A stretch of 64,000 nucleotides of DNA from Rhizobium sophorae (GCF_013087515.1 NZ_JABFCN010000016.1:62001-126000), one strand, 5' to 3'. Numbered from the stretch's first letter, positions 33,092 through 41,687 are shown. Notes: generated by a model not told the origin, from the letters alone. Made by a program: numbers and translations.

Positions 33092-34996
33092 TCAGCGCTT
33101 GGCTTTGGGAAGACGCCTCACGCCGCCGTTCTTCGGCGGCAGGGAGAGAAGATGGGGCACGTCACACACCGGTCTCGGCGGACTGATGTGATAGCCCTGG
33201 ATCTCATCGCATTCCTCGCATTCGAGCAACGCCAGCTGCGCGGCCGTCTCGACGCCTTCGACGGTGACACGCATGCCGAGCGCATCGCCGAGCAGGATGA
33301 TCGCGCGCATGATCGCGTGTGCTTCCTTGTTGTCGACAATGTCGTTGACGAAGGATTTGTCGATTTTGATCTTGTCGAAGGGAAAGCTCGAGAGGTAGCT
33401 CAACGAGGAATAGCCGGTTCCGAAATCGTCCATCGAGATGCGGATGCCGCGCTCCTTCAGCGCATGCAGGATTGGCAAGACTTCGCTCAGATTTTCCATC
33501 AGCACGCTCTCGGTGATTTCGAGTTCGAGCCGCGACGGCGATAGCGCGGCGGCGGCGAGCGCCTCGTTGACATCGCGCGTCAGCTCGCTGCTGCTGAACT
33601 GGATCGCCGAGACGTTGACGGCGATCTTGATGCCCTCCGGCCATAACGCTGCATCGTTGCAGGCCCGGCGCAAAACCCAGCGGCCGATATCGACGACGAG
33701 GCCGACCTCTTCGGCAAGCGGAATGAAATCCATCGGTGGAACGCGGCCTCGGACCGGATGGTTCCAGCGGATCAACGCTTCGAAACCGCAGATCCGCCGC
33801 TCAGAAAGATCGTAGAGCGGCTGGTAATGCAGCTCGAATTCCTCGTTCTCGACTGCGGCCCGCAGATCTGCCTCCAGCGCATGGCGCAACTGCATCTGCG
33901 CTTCCATCTCACCGGTGAAGAAGCGCTCGCGCTTGCGCCCATCCGCCTTGGCATGCGACAGCGCCACGCCGGCATTTTTCAAAAGGATATCGGTTTCTTC
34001 GCCATCCTCAGGGGCGACAGCGATCCCCATAGAGACGCTGAGTTCCACCTGTTTCTCGCCGTGGAAGAATGGTCCGGAAAGCTCACGGCGGATCTGCTCG
34101 GCAAGTGCCGTCACGTTCCACGGCTGCTGTCTGCCCGTCTGCAGGATGGCGAATTCGTCAGAGCCGAGTCGCGCCAGGCTGTTCTCCGAACCGGCCGAGG
34201 CTCGGATGCGCTCTGCGACTTGCTGCAGGATCTTGTCGCCGACTGACACGCCCATCGTGTTGTTGATCGATTTGAAGCGGTCGAGATTGAGATGGACGAG
34301 GGCGATCTGCTCATCGGGCTTGCGTTCTGTGAGCGTCGCATCGACCTGCTCGCGAAAATGGATGCGGTTCGGAAGGCCGGTCAGCGGGTCGTGGTGGGCG
34401 AGATAGGTGATGCGCTCGGCCGCCCTTCGATCCTCGGTGATATCGGCATGAATGGAAATGTTGCTGCCGTCGGAAAGGATAGTCACCATGCTCTGGATGA
34501 TGCGGCCATCATCCATCAACCATTCGCGCCGACGGATACCACTGCTTCTTGCGTTTGCGGAGGAATGTCGCCCGGTCCGCCGGCCGGGCTTGGCGCTGGC
34601 GCTCTCCGTGCCGCGCATTTTGGCCGTGAGATCGGCGATTGTCGCGCCAGCAATGACATCTTCATCCGTTAGGTCGAAGAGCTGACGGAAGCGGATGTTG
34701 GAAAGCGTCAGCCGCTGGTCGGAGTCGAAGACGCTGAGACCGAGCGGCAGGTTGTTGAGGATGATTTCGAAGAGTTTTTTCTGTCCGTCGAACGCCTGGC
34801 TGAGGGTTGAAATATTCCCTCTCAGCCTATGGTTCTCCCTCAACAACGTTTCAGCGCTTCGCTCGATTTCGCCATAGTCGCTTTCATGGACGCGGTAGGT
34901 CGCGATCACCAGCTCCATCAGACGCTGCGCATCGACCGATCCATCGGCCGTGACGGCCTGGCTGCATTGCTGCCAGAAGAGCGCTTCAGCTTTCAT
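33092..34996 (-). CDS. PAS-GGDEF-EAL cyclic-di-GMP signalling protein
   Basis: A 634-residue cytosolic protein. The order is an N-terminal helical region (about 1-70), a PAS-like sensor (about 75-190; NNLPLGLSVFDSDQRL), GGDEF (about 205-360) and EAL (about 380-625). The GGDEF active site reads GSDEF (LARLGSDEFAIL) and the allosteric I-site is not evident. The EAL side looks intact: FEALIRW, EITESVL, MDDFGTGYSSL and a VEGVET lid. A net phosphodiesterase is therefore likely, possibly with GTP-modulated activity. No membrane helix is present. The start MKAEALFW lacks a strong ribosome site, so the N-terminus is uncertain. Confidence 0.88.
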   Translation of the reverse strand: MKAEALFWQQCSQAVTADGSVDAQRLMELVIATYRVHESDYGEIERSAETLLRENHRLRGNISTLSQAFDGQKKLFEIILNNLPLGLSVFDSDQRLTLSNIRFRQLFDLTDEDVIAGATIADLTAKMRGTESASAKPGRRTGRHSSANARSSGIRRREWLMDDGRIIQSMVTILSDGSNISIHADITEDRRAAERITYLAHHDPLTGLPNRIHFREQVDATLTERKPDEQIALVHLNLDRFKSINNTMGVSVGDKILQQVAERIRASAGSENSLARLGSDEFAILQTGRQQPWNVTALAEQIRRELSGPFFHGEKQVELSVSMGIAVAPEDGEETDILLKNAGVALSHAKADGRKRERFFTGEMEAQMQLRHALEADLRAAVENEEFELHYQPLYDLSERRICGFEALIRWNHPVRGRVPPMDFIPLAEEVGLVVDIGRWVLRRACNDAALWPEGIKIAVNVSAIQFSSSELTRDVNEALAAAALSPSRLELEITESVLMENLSEVLPILHALKERGIRISMDDFGTGYSSLSYLSSFPFDKIKIDKSFVNDIVDNKEAHAIMRAIILLGDALGMRVTVEGVETAAQLALLECEECDEIQGYHISPPRPVCDVPHLLSLPPKNGGVRRLPKAKR

Positions 34997-35434
34997 GTGG
35001 GCGCGTCCGGTGGGAGGGCTGCGACGGCAATGATCGTCTTCAACTGATGAACGTACCTCATCGCTTCGGAAAACCTTTCTAAAGTGAACATAAAATTGAT
35101 TTTTTATAAGCCGAACGTCAAGGTGGTGCCTTGCAACGCCCATTGTGGATGGGCCGGATTAATATTCGGTTGCAGTGCAGCAGCGATGGCAGTTTGTTAG
35201 ACGTTTGTTTTATATGTGAAAAATCGCTGAAATGCCGGTGGGCGCCCGTTGTCTGACGCAGACGGAAGTTTGGCCTCGGCGCATTCCGTTAACTGCTGTC
35301 AATCATCGTTAATGAGAAGTTAACAACTTATTGACGCACTGCGCAAATCAGTTTAACCACCGAGTCAACACTGATTTTCCACGTTCGTATTGCGTACAAA
35401 CACCACCGGCAAAAGGCGGTGAATGGAGGTTTGT
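34997..35434. other. 438-base divergent regulatory region with TTAA boxes
   Basis: AT-rich region between the GGDEF-EAL gene and the EF-hand gene. It holds TTAA motifs at 35289, 35309 and 35320. The last two form an exact CtrA-type box, described separately. TTGACG at 35331 may be a -35 element for the plus-strand gene. No ORF is convincing. Confidence 0.6.
35309..35324 (+). promoter_or_regulatory. CtrA-type binding box (TTAA-N7-TTAAC)
   Basis: TTAATGAGAAGTTAAC is an exact match to the full CtrA consensus known in Caulobacter and Sinorhizobium. It is 7 bases upstream of a TTGACG hexamer and 110 bases upstream of the EF-hand gene, and 313 bases from the divergent GGDEF-EAL start. Confidence 0.55.
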
Positions 35435-35776
35435 ATGACCAGCACCACATCCGTTTCAGACACCTCATATGCATATCTGGCGACGCTTTCGCGTCTCGAT
35501 GCCAATGGCGATGGCGTCCTCAGCCGCGGCGAACGTGCCGCCGATGAGAAACCCGGCATCATCAAGGAACTCCTGGAAGACGACACGGCCAGCGACACGC
35601 AGCCGAAATTTTCCGGCAGCCTGATCGCGCTGATGATGGACACGCGCAACAGTGGCACGGCAAGCAGCATCGCGGTTTCCTATCCGTTGCAGCAGACCGC
35701 GCCGGCGACCGGCGATCAGTCCGACGATCTCTACCGCAACACTTACGGCCAGTTCGACTTCAACGCTGTCGCCTGA
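35435..35776 (+). CDS. EF-hand-like small protein (113 aa)
   Basis: A 113-residue protein with one EF-hand-like calcium loop, DANGDGVLSRGE (about residues 22-33), in a Ser/Thr/Asp-rich context. GGAGG lies 5 bases before the ATG. There is no signal peptide or membrane segment. The rest (GTASSIAVSYPLQQTAP, YGQFDFNAVA) has no recognisable domain and looks partly disordered. A single EF-hand usually needs dimerisation to bind calcium. A solid terminator follows, so it is monocistronic. Its promoter region carries a CtrA-type box. Confidence 0.8.
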   Translation: MTSTTSVSDTSYAYLATLSRLDANGDGVLSRGERAADEKPGIIKELLEDDTASDTQPKFSGSLIALMMDTRNSGTASSIAVSYPLQQTAPATGDQSDDLYRNTYGQFDFNAVA

Positions 35777-35805
35777 CGACCGGCGTCTCAATTCGGGCGA
35801 TCTGC

Positions 35806-35829
35806 AAGCCGGCCGTTTGGCCGGCTTTT
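35806..35829 (+). terminator. Intrinsic terminator after the EF-hand gene
   Basis: AAGCCGGCC (35806-35814) pairs with GGCCGGCTT (35819-35827) over GTTT and runs into TTTTC. Confidence 0.9.
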
Positions 35830-35905
35830 CTCGTTCGATATACCCTGCAGATAACCCCGAAAATCGGAATGATTTTCGGAGAGGATTATGCGCCAATTTA
35901 AAGTC

Positions 35906-35948
35906 GTAGAGCGTCCTTAGCGCGTCCTGTCGGACACGCGGCGCTCTG
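35906..35948 (-). repeat. Diverged copy of the short rhizobial palindrome
   Basis: AGAGCGTCCTTAGCGCGTC followed by CTGTCG and GACACGCGGCGCTCT. It is the inverted relative of the element at 29355, with changes in the loop. Confidence 0.6.
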
Positions 35949-36009
35949 CATCAGGAACACCTTCCGGTTTGACACGTTCAGAAGGACAACCGGACGAAAG
36001 GAGATCTCC

Positions 36010-36525
36010 ATGAAAGCCATGCGCATTATCGTCGCCCTGAGCCTGCTTGCGGTTGCATTGCCGGCCGGCGCTCAGGACAAGCAGACGGCGGTCGCCAATT
36101 TCGTCGGCAAGGACGGCAAGGAAGACGGTCGCGCGCAGCTGACGGCTGCCGCCACTGGCGGCGTCCTGATCGAAGTCGAGATATCGGGACTGCCGGCGAA
36201 CAAATGGGTGGCCTTCCATGTTCATGAGACCGGGCGCTGCGACGCCGCGACCCATCACGAATCGGCGGGCGGTCATTTCAATCCTGAGAAGGCAGAGCAC
36301 GGCATTCTTGCCGCCAAGGGTCCGCACGCCGGCGACATGCCCAACCAATATGTCGGGCAGGACGGCGTGTTGCGGGCACAGATTTTCGACAGCATGGTCA
36401 CGCTCGACGGCAAGACCGACGGTATTCGCGGCCGCGCATTGATGGTGCACGCCAATTCGGATGATTATCGCAGCCAGCCTTCTGGTGATGCCGGCGAAAG
36501 ACTTTCCTGCGGCGTCATCCAATAG
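36010..36525 (+). CDS. sodC: Periplasmic Cu/Zn superoxide dismutase
   Basis: A 171-residue SodC with a signal peptide (MKAMRIIVALSLLAVALPAG, cleaved near GAQ). Copper and zinc ligands are present: HVHETGRC, HHESAGGHFNP, GPHAGDMPN and MVHANSDDY. The disulphide cysteines are in GRCDA and LSCGV, and the active-site Arg is in GERLSCG. It converts periplasmic superoxide to peroxide. GGAGATCTCC precedes the start. It is alone in its transcription unit. Confidence 0.95.
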   Translation: MKAMRIIVALSLLAVALPAGAQDKQTAVANFVGKDGKEDGRAQLTAAATGGVLIEVEISGLPANKWVAFHVHETGRCDAATHHESAGGHFNPEKAEHGILAAKGPHAGDMPNQYVGQDGVLRAQIFDSMVTLDGKTDGIRGRALMVHANSDDYRSQPSGDAGERLSCGVIQ

Positions 36526-36634
36526 CTACGGCACAATTCCTTAAATGGGAATCGATTGAAGGACAAAGCTACGCAGCAATTTCAAAGTGCGCACAGCCTC
36601 GCTGGTCTTAAAACGTCCACGGCGCTGCAATGTC

Positions 36635-37519
36635 TTACTGCCGCGTCTGCGTCGGTCTTTCGGCGGTTGCCCCGCCATTGGACCTTTTTGACGGCGCGGC
36701 ATCTGAAGCATCCGCCACAGCGGCAGGATTCTCGTCGAAGGCGAGTTTCACGCGCTTCACCATGTCACGGCTGACAAGCCACCAATCGCCGGTCTTTGTC
36801 CAATAGCGCAGCGTTACGGAGATCGCACTGTCACCGAGGCTATCGATGAAGACGCTGGGTGCCGGTGACGTCAGCACTCTGGAATCACCTTTGGCAAGGC
36901 CCATCAGCCTCTCCATCGCCAGATCGATGTCATCCTCAGGGGCGACGCTGATTTTCAGCTCGTCCCGCCGCGTAGGCTCGCGGCTGAAATTGGTAATGGG
37001 CGTGTTCCAGAGCGTCGAATTCGGCGCCAACCGGTAGAGCCCGTCACCAGTTCTGAGTTCGGTCGCAAACAATCCGATTTCGCGCACCGTGCCGGCCACG
37101 CTGCTGGTCTCGATATATTCGCCGACGCGGAACGGCCTGAGGATCAGCAGCATGATACCGGCGGCGATATTCTGCAGCGTCCCTTGCAGCGCCAGTCCGA
37201 TCGCTAGGCCCGCCGCGCCGAGGGCGGCGATGATCGAGGCGGTCTGGACGCCGAATTGACCGAGCACTGTGATGAACACCAGGATGAGCAGCGCATAGCG
37301 CAGCACATTGGTGAAGAATCGCGCCAGTGTCTCGTCGATACCATGAACGCGCGACAGGCCTTCATAAGCCCAGCGGCTGGCAAAACCGGCGAGCGTCCAG
37401 CCGAGGACGAGCAGGATCACAGCTCCGAGGACGGAGAAGGAATATTGCACGGCAAGTGCGCTTGCCTGGCTGAGTGCCGTTCGCGTGGCGAGGAGGACAT
37501 CGGCTGCCTGTTGTTCCAT
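36635..37519 (-). CDS. Small-conductance mechanosensitive channel (MscS family)
   Basis: A 294-residue MscS protein. Three N-terminal membrane helices (about 22-50, 65-90, 95-130) include the pore helix ASIIAALGAAGLAIGLALQG, followed by the beta domain (RPFRVGEYIETSSVAG) and an alpha/beta C-terminal domain to about residue 275. The tail is disordered (SKRSNGGATAERP). It opens under membrane tension to release solutes after hypo-osmotic shock. It is convergent with sodC. Confidence 0.93.
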   Translation of the reverse strand: MEQQAADVLLATRTALSQASALAVQYSFSVLGAVILLVLGWTLAGFASRWAYEGLSRVHGIDETLARFFTNVLRYALLILVFITVLGQFGVQTASIIAALGAAGLAIGLALQGTLQNIAAGIMLLILRPFRVGEYIETSSVAGTVREIGLFATELRTGDGLYRLAPNSTLWNTPITNFSREPTRRDELKISVAPEDDIDLAMERLMGLAKGDSRVLTSPAPSVFIDSLGDSAISVTLRYWTKTGDWWLVSRDMVKRVKLAFDENPAAVADASDAAPSKRSNGGATAERPTQTRQ

Positions 37520-37577
37520 GATCTGGCCCTGTCGGTTGTTCGTGGTCGGGGGCTAGATGGAGCGCCTGGCGGCAGCG

Positions 37578-38108
37578 TCAACCGCAGGCGGCGTCTCGGA
37601 TCGCAAGCACGAAGGGCGCATTGCCGTCGGCATCGGCACCGCGTCCGATTGCCCGCACCGCCGCGACAAGCCGGCCGCTGCGGTTAAGCAGCGCGTCACC
37701 GATCTCGATCAGTCGGGAATTCGGCGTCGCGAAAGGCGAGGCGGCCCGCAGCCGCCGGGCAAGCGTTTCCTCGCTCTGATCGGGTGCCAGCGACAGCGCG
37801 GCAATGAGCGCTGCGGCTGGCGATCGCGACACGCCCATCCAGCAATGGATAAGCAGCGGCGTCTCCTGCCGCCACGAGGCGGCAAAGTCGATAATCCCGC
37901 GTACATGCGTCTCGTCAGGCGCCACGAGATCGCCGGTGCCCTTGAAGACGATATCGTTCATACCAAGTGTCAGATGGCGCTCGGCCGCGATCACGCCCGG
38001 CCGGTGAAAGGCTTGCTCCTTGGCGATCAGACTGATCATGTCACGCGCCTTGTGGCGCACAGCCATTTCTGCGATGCGCGACAGCGGCGACACGACGATG
38101 AAGGTCAC
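37578..38108 (-). CDS. Tyrosine/dual-specificity phosphatase-like protein
   Basis: A 176-residue protein with the C-x5-R phosphatase loop HCWMGVSRS (Cys near residue 89, Arg near 95) and a nearby Asp-containing segment (LVAPDETHVRGI) that can act as general acid. It begins at a GTG whose bases overlap the TGA of the upstream HD gene (GTGA), with GGAGG 8 bases upstream. This makes it third in a coupled ygfZ-HD-phosphatase chain. It is close to the rhizobial family annotated as tyrosine phosphatase or protein-tyrosine-phosphatase-like. The substrate (protein, lipid or nucleotide) is unknown. Confidence 0.85.
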   Translation of the reverse strand: MTFIVVSPLSRIAEMAVRHKARDMISLIAKEQAFHRPGVIAAERHLTLGMNDIVFKGTGDLVAPDETHVRGIIDFAASWRQETPLLIHCWMGVSRSPAAALIAALSLAPDQSEETLARRLRAASPFATPNSRLIEIGDALLNRSGRLVAAVRAIGRGADADGNAPFVLAIRDAACG

Positions 38109-38713
38109 GATACCACCTCCCGTTCGACCTCGATCGCCGCGAAGCGCTCGCAGAACAAACGCTGCGCTTCGATCGCGGGCAGGGGCTCGATCATCAGCAT
38201 GTCCTTGCTGATGCCGCGCGGCTGGCCGAAGAATTTCTGTGCCTCGGCGGGTGTGAAACCGGCAAGCACGGTCGCTTCGAAATAGGCGGCGATCGTGTCG
38301 GCTTTTTTGATCCGGTCCTTGAGATCGCGCGAGGGATGCGGCGGCAGGCCGAAGCGCAGGTGCACGGCGGCTTCCAGCCGCTTTTCCACCGTCTTGTAGC
38401 CGCCGCCGACCACCGATTTGAACGGCGAGATCATGTCGCCGATCACATATTCGGGTGCATCGTGCAGCAGCGCCATTAGGCACTCCTGCGGCCGCGCGTC
38501 GTTGACGCGGCGGAAGATATCCTCGACGACGAGACTGTGCTGGGCCACCGAAAAAGCATGATCGCCGGAAGTCTGGCCGTTCCAGCGGGCCACGCGCGCA
38601 AGCCCATGGGCGATGTCGATCAGTTCGACATCGAGCGGCGAGGGGTCGAGCAGGTCGAGCCTGCGCCCGGACAGCATGCGTTGCCAGGCACGCGGAGCTT
38701 TCGTCGTTGTCAC
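38105..38713 (-). CDS. HD family hydrolase (YfbR-like 5'-nucleotidase type)
   Basis: A 202-residue HD-domain protein. The segments GQTSGDHAFSVAQHS, ALLHDAPEYVIGD and KKADTIAAYFEA match the YfbR/HDDC group that dephosphorylates deoxynucleoside monophosphates. The start is a GTG overlapping the ygfZ stop as GTGA, with GAGG upstream; a longer ATG reading would lie inside ygfZ. The C-terminus is extended relative to YfbR. Its translation is probably coupled to ygfZ and to the phosphatase gene behind it. Confidence 0.88.
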   Translation of the reverse strand: MTTTKAPRAWQRMLSGRRLDLLDPSPLDVELIDIAHGLARVARWNGQTSGDHAFSVAQHSLVVEDIFRRVNDARPQECLMALLHDAPEYVIGDMISPFKSVVGGGYKTVEKRLEAAVHLRFGLPPHPSRDLKDRIKKADTIAAYFEATVLAGFTPAEAQKFFGQPRGISKDMLMIEPLPAIEAQRLFCERFAAIEVEREVVS

Positions 38714-39564
38714 GCGCTGGCCTCGTCGCCGCTTGTGGGAAAGACGAGACCGGACCATGCCGGCAGGACGAGGGAAACGGGCGTTTCGCCGGCGAGCAGA
38801 GGCGTGCCTGCCGCCATTGCGGCGCCGGCGCGGTCGATGCGCACAATCGCAAGTCCATTGCCGCCGTCGACCGAACCGAGCGTACCGACCGGCTTGCCCG
38901 CGGCGGTGATCTCCGTCCCGGTCCCCGGCAGATCCGTTGCGGCGGACACCGTCACGACGCGCCGGCGCGCAGTGCCTCGGTGTTGCATGCGCGAGACGAC
39001 CTCCTGGCCGACATAGCAGCCTTTCCGGAAGGAGAGGCCGCCGTTGAAATCCATCAGCACATCATGCGGGAAGGCGTCCTGCAGGGCGAAGTCAGATCCT
39101 GATGTGACGACGCCGTGGCTGATGCGCAGCGCGTCGTAGAGCGCTTCTGCACCATCGCCGTGTCTTCCTGCCCGACGAGTCAGCGTGACGCCCGCCTTGG
39201 CGAAGCGGCTGTCTCGGGCGCCCTGGCTGCCCCGGGCGCCCTCGGCGTCCTCACCCCAGAAAACGGTGACACCCTCTTCGGTGCTTGGCGCAACTGTGAC
39301 GGCGGCGCGCAGCTTGTACATCGTCAGCCGCTTCAGCAGGCCGTCGCGCTGGCCGGCATCGGTCTCGATCATGTAACCTTCGCCATCCTGCCAGATCATG
39401 AAGTCGAACAGGATCTTGCCCTGCGGCGTCAGCAATGCCCCGGGCCGCGCCTCGTCGGTGTCGAGCGCGGCGATATCGGTGGTGATCAGGTTCTGCAGGA
39501 AGGATTGGGCTTCCGCGCCGCTGACGAAGAGCAAGGAGCGGTCTTTCAGGAATACGGCTGGCAT
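38710..39564 (-). CDS. ygfZ: YgfZ/GcvT family folate-binding protein
   Basis: A 284-residue protein of the tRNA-modifying/Fe-S maintenance YgfZ (COG0354, human IBA57) family. The diagnostic motif K-G-C-Y-x-G-Q-E appears as RKGCYVGQEVVSRM (near residue 190). The N-terminal GcvT-like domain opens with FLKDRSLLFVSGAEAQSFLQ. YgfZ uses tetrahydrofolate to support iron-sulphur enzymes such as MiaB. It leads a three-gene overlapping set on the minus strand. Confidence 0.92.
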   Translation of the reverse strand: MPAVFLKDRSLLFVSGAEAQSFLQNLITTDIAALDTDEARPGALLTPQGKILFDFMIWQDGEGYMIETDAGQRDGLLKRLTMYKLRAAVTVAPSTEEGVTVFWGEDAEGARGSQGARDSRFAKAGVTLTRRAGRHGDGAEALYDALRISHGVVTSGSDFALQDAFPHDVLMDFNGGLSFRKGCYVGQEVVSRMQHRGTARRRVVTVSAATDLPGTGTEITAAGKPVGTLGSVDGGNGLAIVRIDRAGAAMAAGTPLLAGETPVSLVLPAWSGLVFPTSGDEASA

Positions 39565-39662
39565 GGCGGAACCTGTCGCGTTGGTTATCGCTCAGAGGTA
39601 TGTCTTCATGAGGTGGATCGCAAGCGCCATGCGAAACGTGAAAAGCGCAGGCGAGACGGGCA

Positions 39663-40415
39663 TCAATCGCCCGCTGTGAAGAATTTCCATTTACCCTCAG
39701 GCGTAATGCCGAGGCGATAGAAATTATATCCGCCGAATTCCTGCATGTCGGAGAGATCGCCGGCCGTGACGATGCGCAGCAGCTCGACGCGCTCCGGCGG
39801 TGTCAGCGACTTCAGGTCCTTCTCGGCAAAATAGGGCCAGACATACATGTCGTCGGGCGTGCCCTGGCCGACATGCACGAAGCCGGTCGAGATGATGTCG
39901 AGCATGATGGCAAGGATCTCGTCGCCATCGGGATCACCCGACAAATCCTTCAGCGTGCCGATCGGATCGTCGGTCGGTTCGCCCACAGTCACCTGCGTCT
40001 GGTCGGCGCCGGCGCCCATCAGCGGTCGCAGCCGCTCGAGATCGCCGGAGGCAGCCGCTTCGACGATCTGCTCGCGCATCTTGCGAACCGGCTCTGGCAC
40101 CTTGCTGATGTCGTAGATCACCTCGGCGGGCTTGGAATTGTCCTGAGCGCCCGGCGTCTTGTCGACACCCTGATTGTCCTGGCTGTTGACCAGCGGATCG
40201 GCCATGGGAACGCCGGGAGTGGCCCCGCCCTGCGGCTGGCTCTGTCCCTGAGCGCTTCCCTGTGCAGGTGTCTCGTTGGCCGCCTGGCCAGGGATCTTGT
40301 GCAGTTCGGAAAGCGCGTGGGCTGCCGGCGCAAGGAAATTGCCGGCGGCGAGGCTGAACGCAAGCAGCACCGGCGCGAGCGAAATTCGCGAAACTTTGTC
40401 TTTACCGGTGTGCAT
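39663..40415 (-). CDS. Hypothetical exported protein
   Basis: A 250-residue protein with a signal peptide (about residues 10-36; LAPVLLAFSLAAGNFLAPAA, cleaved near AHA-LS). A Gln/Gly/Pro-rich linker (SAQGQSQPQGGATPGVP) precedes a folded C-terminal domain (about 105-250) with VPEPVRKMREQIVEAAASGD, FVHVGQGTPDDMYVWPYFAE and a terminal YRLGITPEGKWKFFTAGD. It is recognisable as a conserved rhizobial protein of unknown function, probably periplasmic. It follows a small 85-residue gene by 16 bases, so the two are likely cotranscribed. Confidence 0.8.
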   Translation of the reverse strand: MHTGKDKVSRISLAPVLLAFSLAAGNFLAPAAHALSELHKIPGQAANETPAQGSAQGQSQPQGGATPGVPMADPLVNSQDNQGVDKTPGAQDNSKPAEVIYDISKVPEPVRKMREQIVEAAASGDLERLRPLMGAGADQTQVTVGEPTDDPIGTLKDLSGDPDGDEILAIMLDIISTGFVHVGQGTPDDMYVWPYFAEKDLKSLTPPERVELLRIVTAGDLSDMQEFGGYNFYRLGITPEGKWKFFTAGD

Positions 40416-40431
40416 CAAACTCTCTGATAAA

Positions 40432-40689
40432 TTATTGCAGGGTGCGGTTCGCGGAGAATTCGCCGGCAAGCATGCGCTCCCGCAGCGAATCGAGCAGGGC
40501 TTCGGCGCTCTTTTCCCCATGCAATCTGATCGTCTCGCGCAGCGCATGTGCAATGGCAGCATCAGCGATGATTTCAGGCTCGATCCCGTCGGCCATGCCG
40601 TCGGCCCAAGCCTCGTTCTGGTACTCCAGAGCTGCCTGCATCTTTTCGTGGACGATCATGTCGTCGATGTCGTTGAGGCTTGCTTCCAT
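40432..40689 (-). CDS. Small hypothetical protein (85 aa)
   Basis: An 85-residue, mainly helical acidic protein (MEASLNDIDDMIVHEKM..., LRETIRLHGEKSAEALLDSL). GAGGAAAA lies upstream of the chosen ATG. No domain is recognised. It lies 16 bases upstream of the exported protein gene. A cytosolic location is expected. Confidence 0.7.
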   Translation of the reverse strand: MEASLNDIDDMIVHEKMQAALEYQNEAWADGMADGIEPEIIADAAIAHALRETIRLHGEKSAEALLDSLRERMLAGEFSANRTLQ

Positions 40690-40792
40690 TGTCTTTTCCT
40701 CAGAACTTCTCATGTCTTACTGCACAGTTAACAACACTAACAGCCTTTTCCCAAAACGACACGTCCGCTTGCGAAAACAGGTTAATTAAACG

Positions 40793-41212
40793 TCAATTTC
40801 CAAAGCGCGAGGTAATTTCTGTGGCGAGTGTTGCACCTTCGTTACGGTAGCGCTCTTCTGCCACGATGGCCGCCGGGGTGCAATCCGTATAGACCGAGGC
40901 GAAGGCGCGATAGCCGCGATTGAAGGCCGCCGTCAGCTTTTCCTTGCGCTGCGGCTCGTTGCCGGTCTCCGAATCGAGCAGCTGCTGCATGCCGTTTCGC
41001 CACTCGTCGCCACCCGCCGCCTTGCAGAGCGTTCTCAGGTAATGCACCGAACCCAGCACCTCGGCAAACCGCGCCAGCTTGTCGTCATAGGGCACGTTCA
41101 CGATCGGCGGTGCAATCTCCTCCTCCTGTGGAGGCGGCGTGTTCTTGCCCTGCGCCATCGTGGGGCCGGCGAGCATGAGCAGGGACAGAAAAACGCGTCG
41201 GACGGGAATCAT
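40793..41212 (-). CDS. TIGR02301 family exported protein
   Basis: A 139-residue protein with a signal peptide (MIPVRRVFLSLLMLAGPTMA) and a helical mature part with DDKLARFAEVLGSVHYLRTL, GGDEWRNGMQQLLDSE and FNRGYRAFASVYTDC. This is the pattern of the TIGR02301 family of small alphaproteobacterial periplasmic proteins. Two conserved Cys (LCKAAG and TDCTPAA) could form a disulphide. The start at 41212 puts the signal peptide first; an ATG 24 bases upstream is possible. The function is unknown. Confidence 0.85.
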   Translation of the reverse strand: MIPVRRVFLSLLMLAGPTMAQGKNTPPPQEEEIAPPIVNVPYDDKLARFAEVLGSVHYLRTLCKAAGGDEWRNGMQQLLDSETGNEPQRKEKLTAAFNRGYRAFASVYTDCTPAAIVAEERYRNEGATLATEITSRFGN

Positions 41213-41270
41213 GCTCACAGTTGATACGCTCAGCATGACGGCAACAAGGCGTGCTTTAAAATTTCCACGT

Positions 41271-41687
41271 CTATTCGCCGCCCGAAAGCCGCTCCGCGCA
41301 TTCGAGCACGCTCTGCGGCACGGGCAATTGCCGGATTTCCTCCACCGTGTACCAGCCGAGGGCGGCCGCATCGTCGGCGGCTTCCGCAACGGCATCCCGA
41401 TCCGCATCGACGCGAAAGACCGACAGCAGGAAATGGCTCTTGACGCTGCCGTCGGCCGCATGCGTCTTCAGGTCATAGGTCGAAAACAGCCGCGGATTGC
41501 GTGCCGAAATGCCGGTCTCTTCATGGAGTTCGCGCAATGCCGTTTGCTCCGGCGTTTCGCCGGGCTCGGCCCGCCCGCCGGGAAAGGCGTACATGTCGGC
41601 GGAAGGCGGATTGCGCCGCAACACGAGGAGGAATCGTCCGTCGCGTTCGAGAATGGCGGAGGAAGCGGCTTTGGCGGTGGAGATCAT
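41271..41687 (-). CDS. Nudix hydrolase
   Basis: A 138-residue Nudix pyrophosphohydrolase. The Nudix box is complete: GGRAEPGETPEQTALRELHE followed by ETGI (about residues 37-59). Size and sequence resemble small ADP-ribose/MutT-like housecleaning enzymes, but substrate choice cannot be read from the box. It lies 58 bases upstream of the TIGR02301 gene and divergent from the YnfA-like gene. Confidence 0.92.
   Translation of the reverse strand: MISTAKAASSAILERDGRFLLVLRRNPPSADMYAFPGGRAEPGETPEQTALRELHEETGISARNPRLFSTYDLKTHAADGSVKSHFLLSVFRVDADRDAVAEAADDAAALGWYTVEEIRQLPVPQSVLECAERLSGGE

Noticed and set aside
36556..36774. Plus-strand frame after sodC
   Set aside because: Overlaps the MscS gene on the other strand and has no ribosome site or domain.
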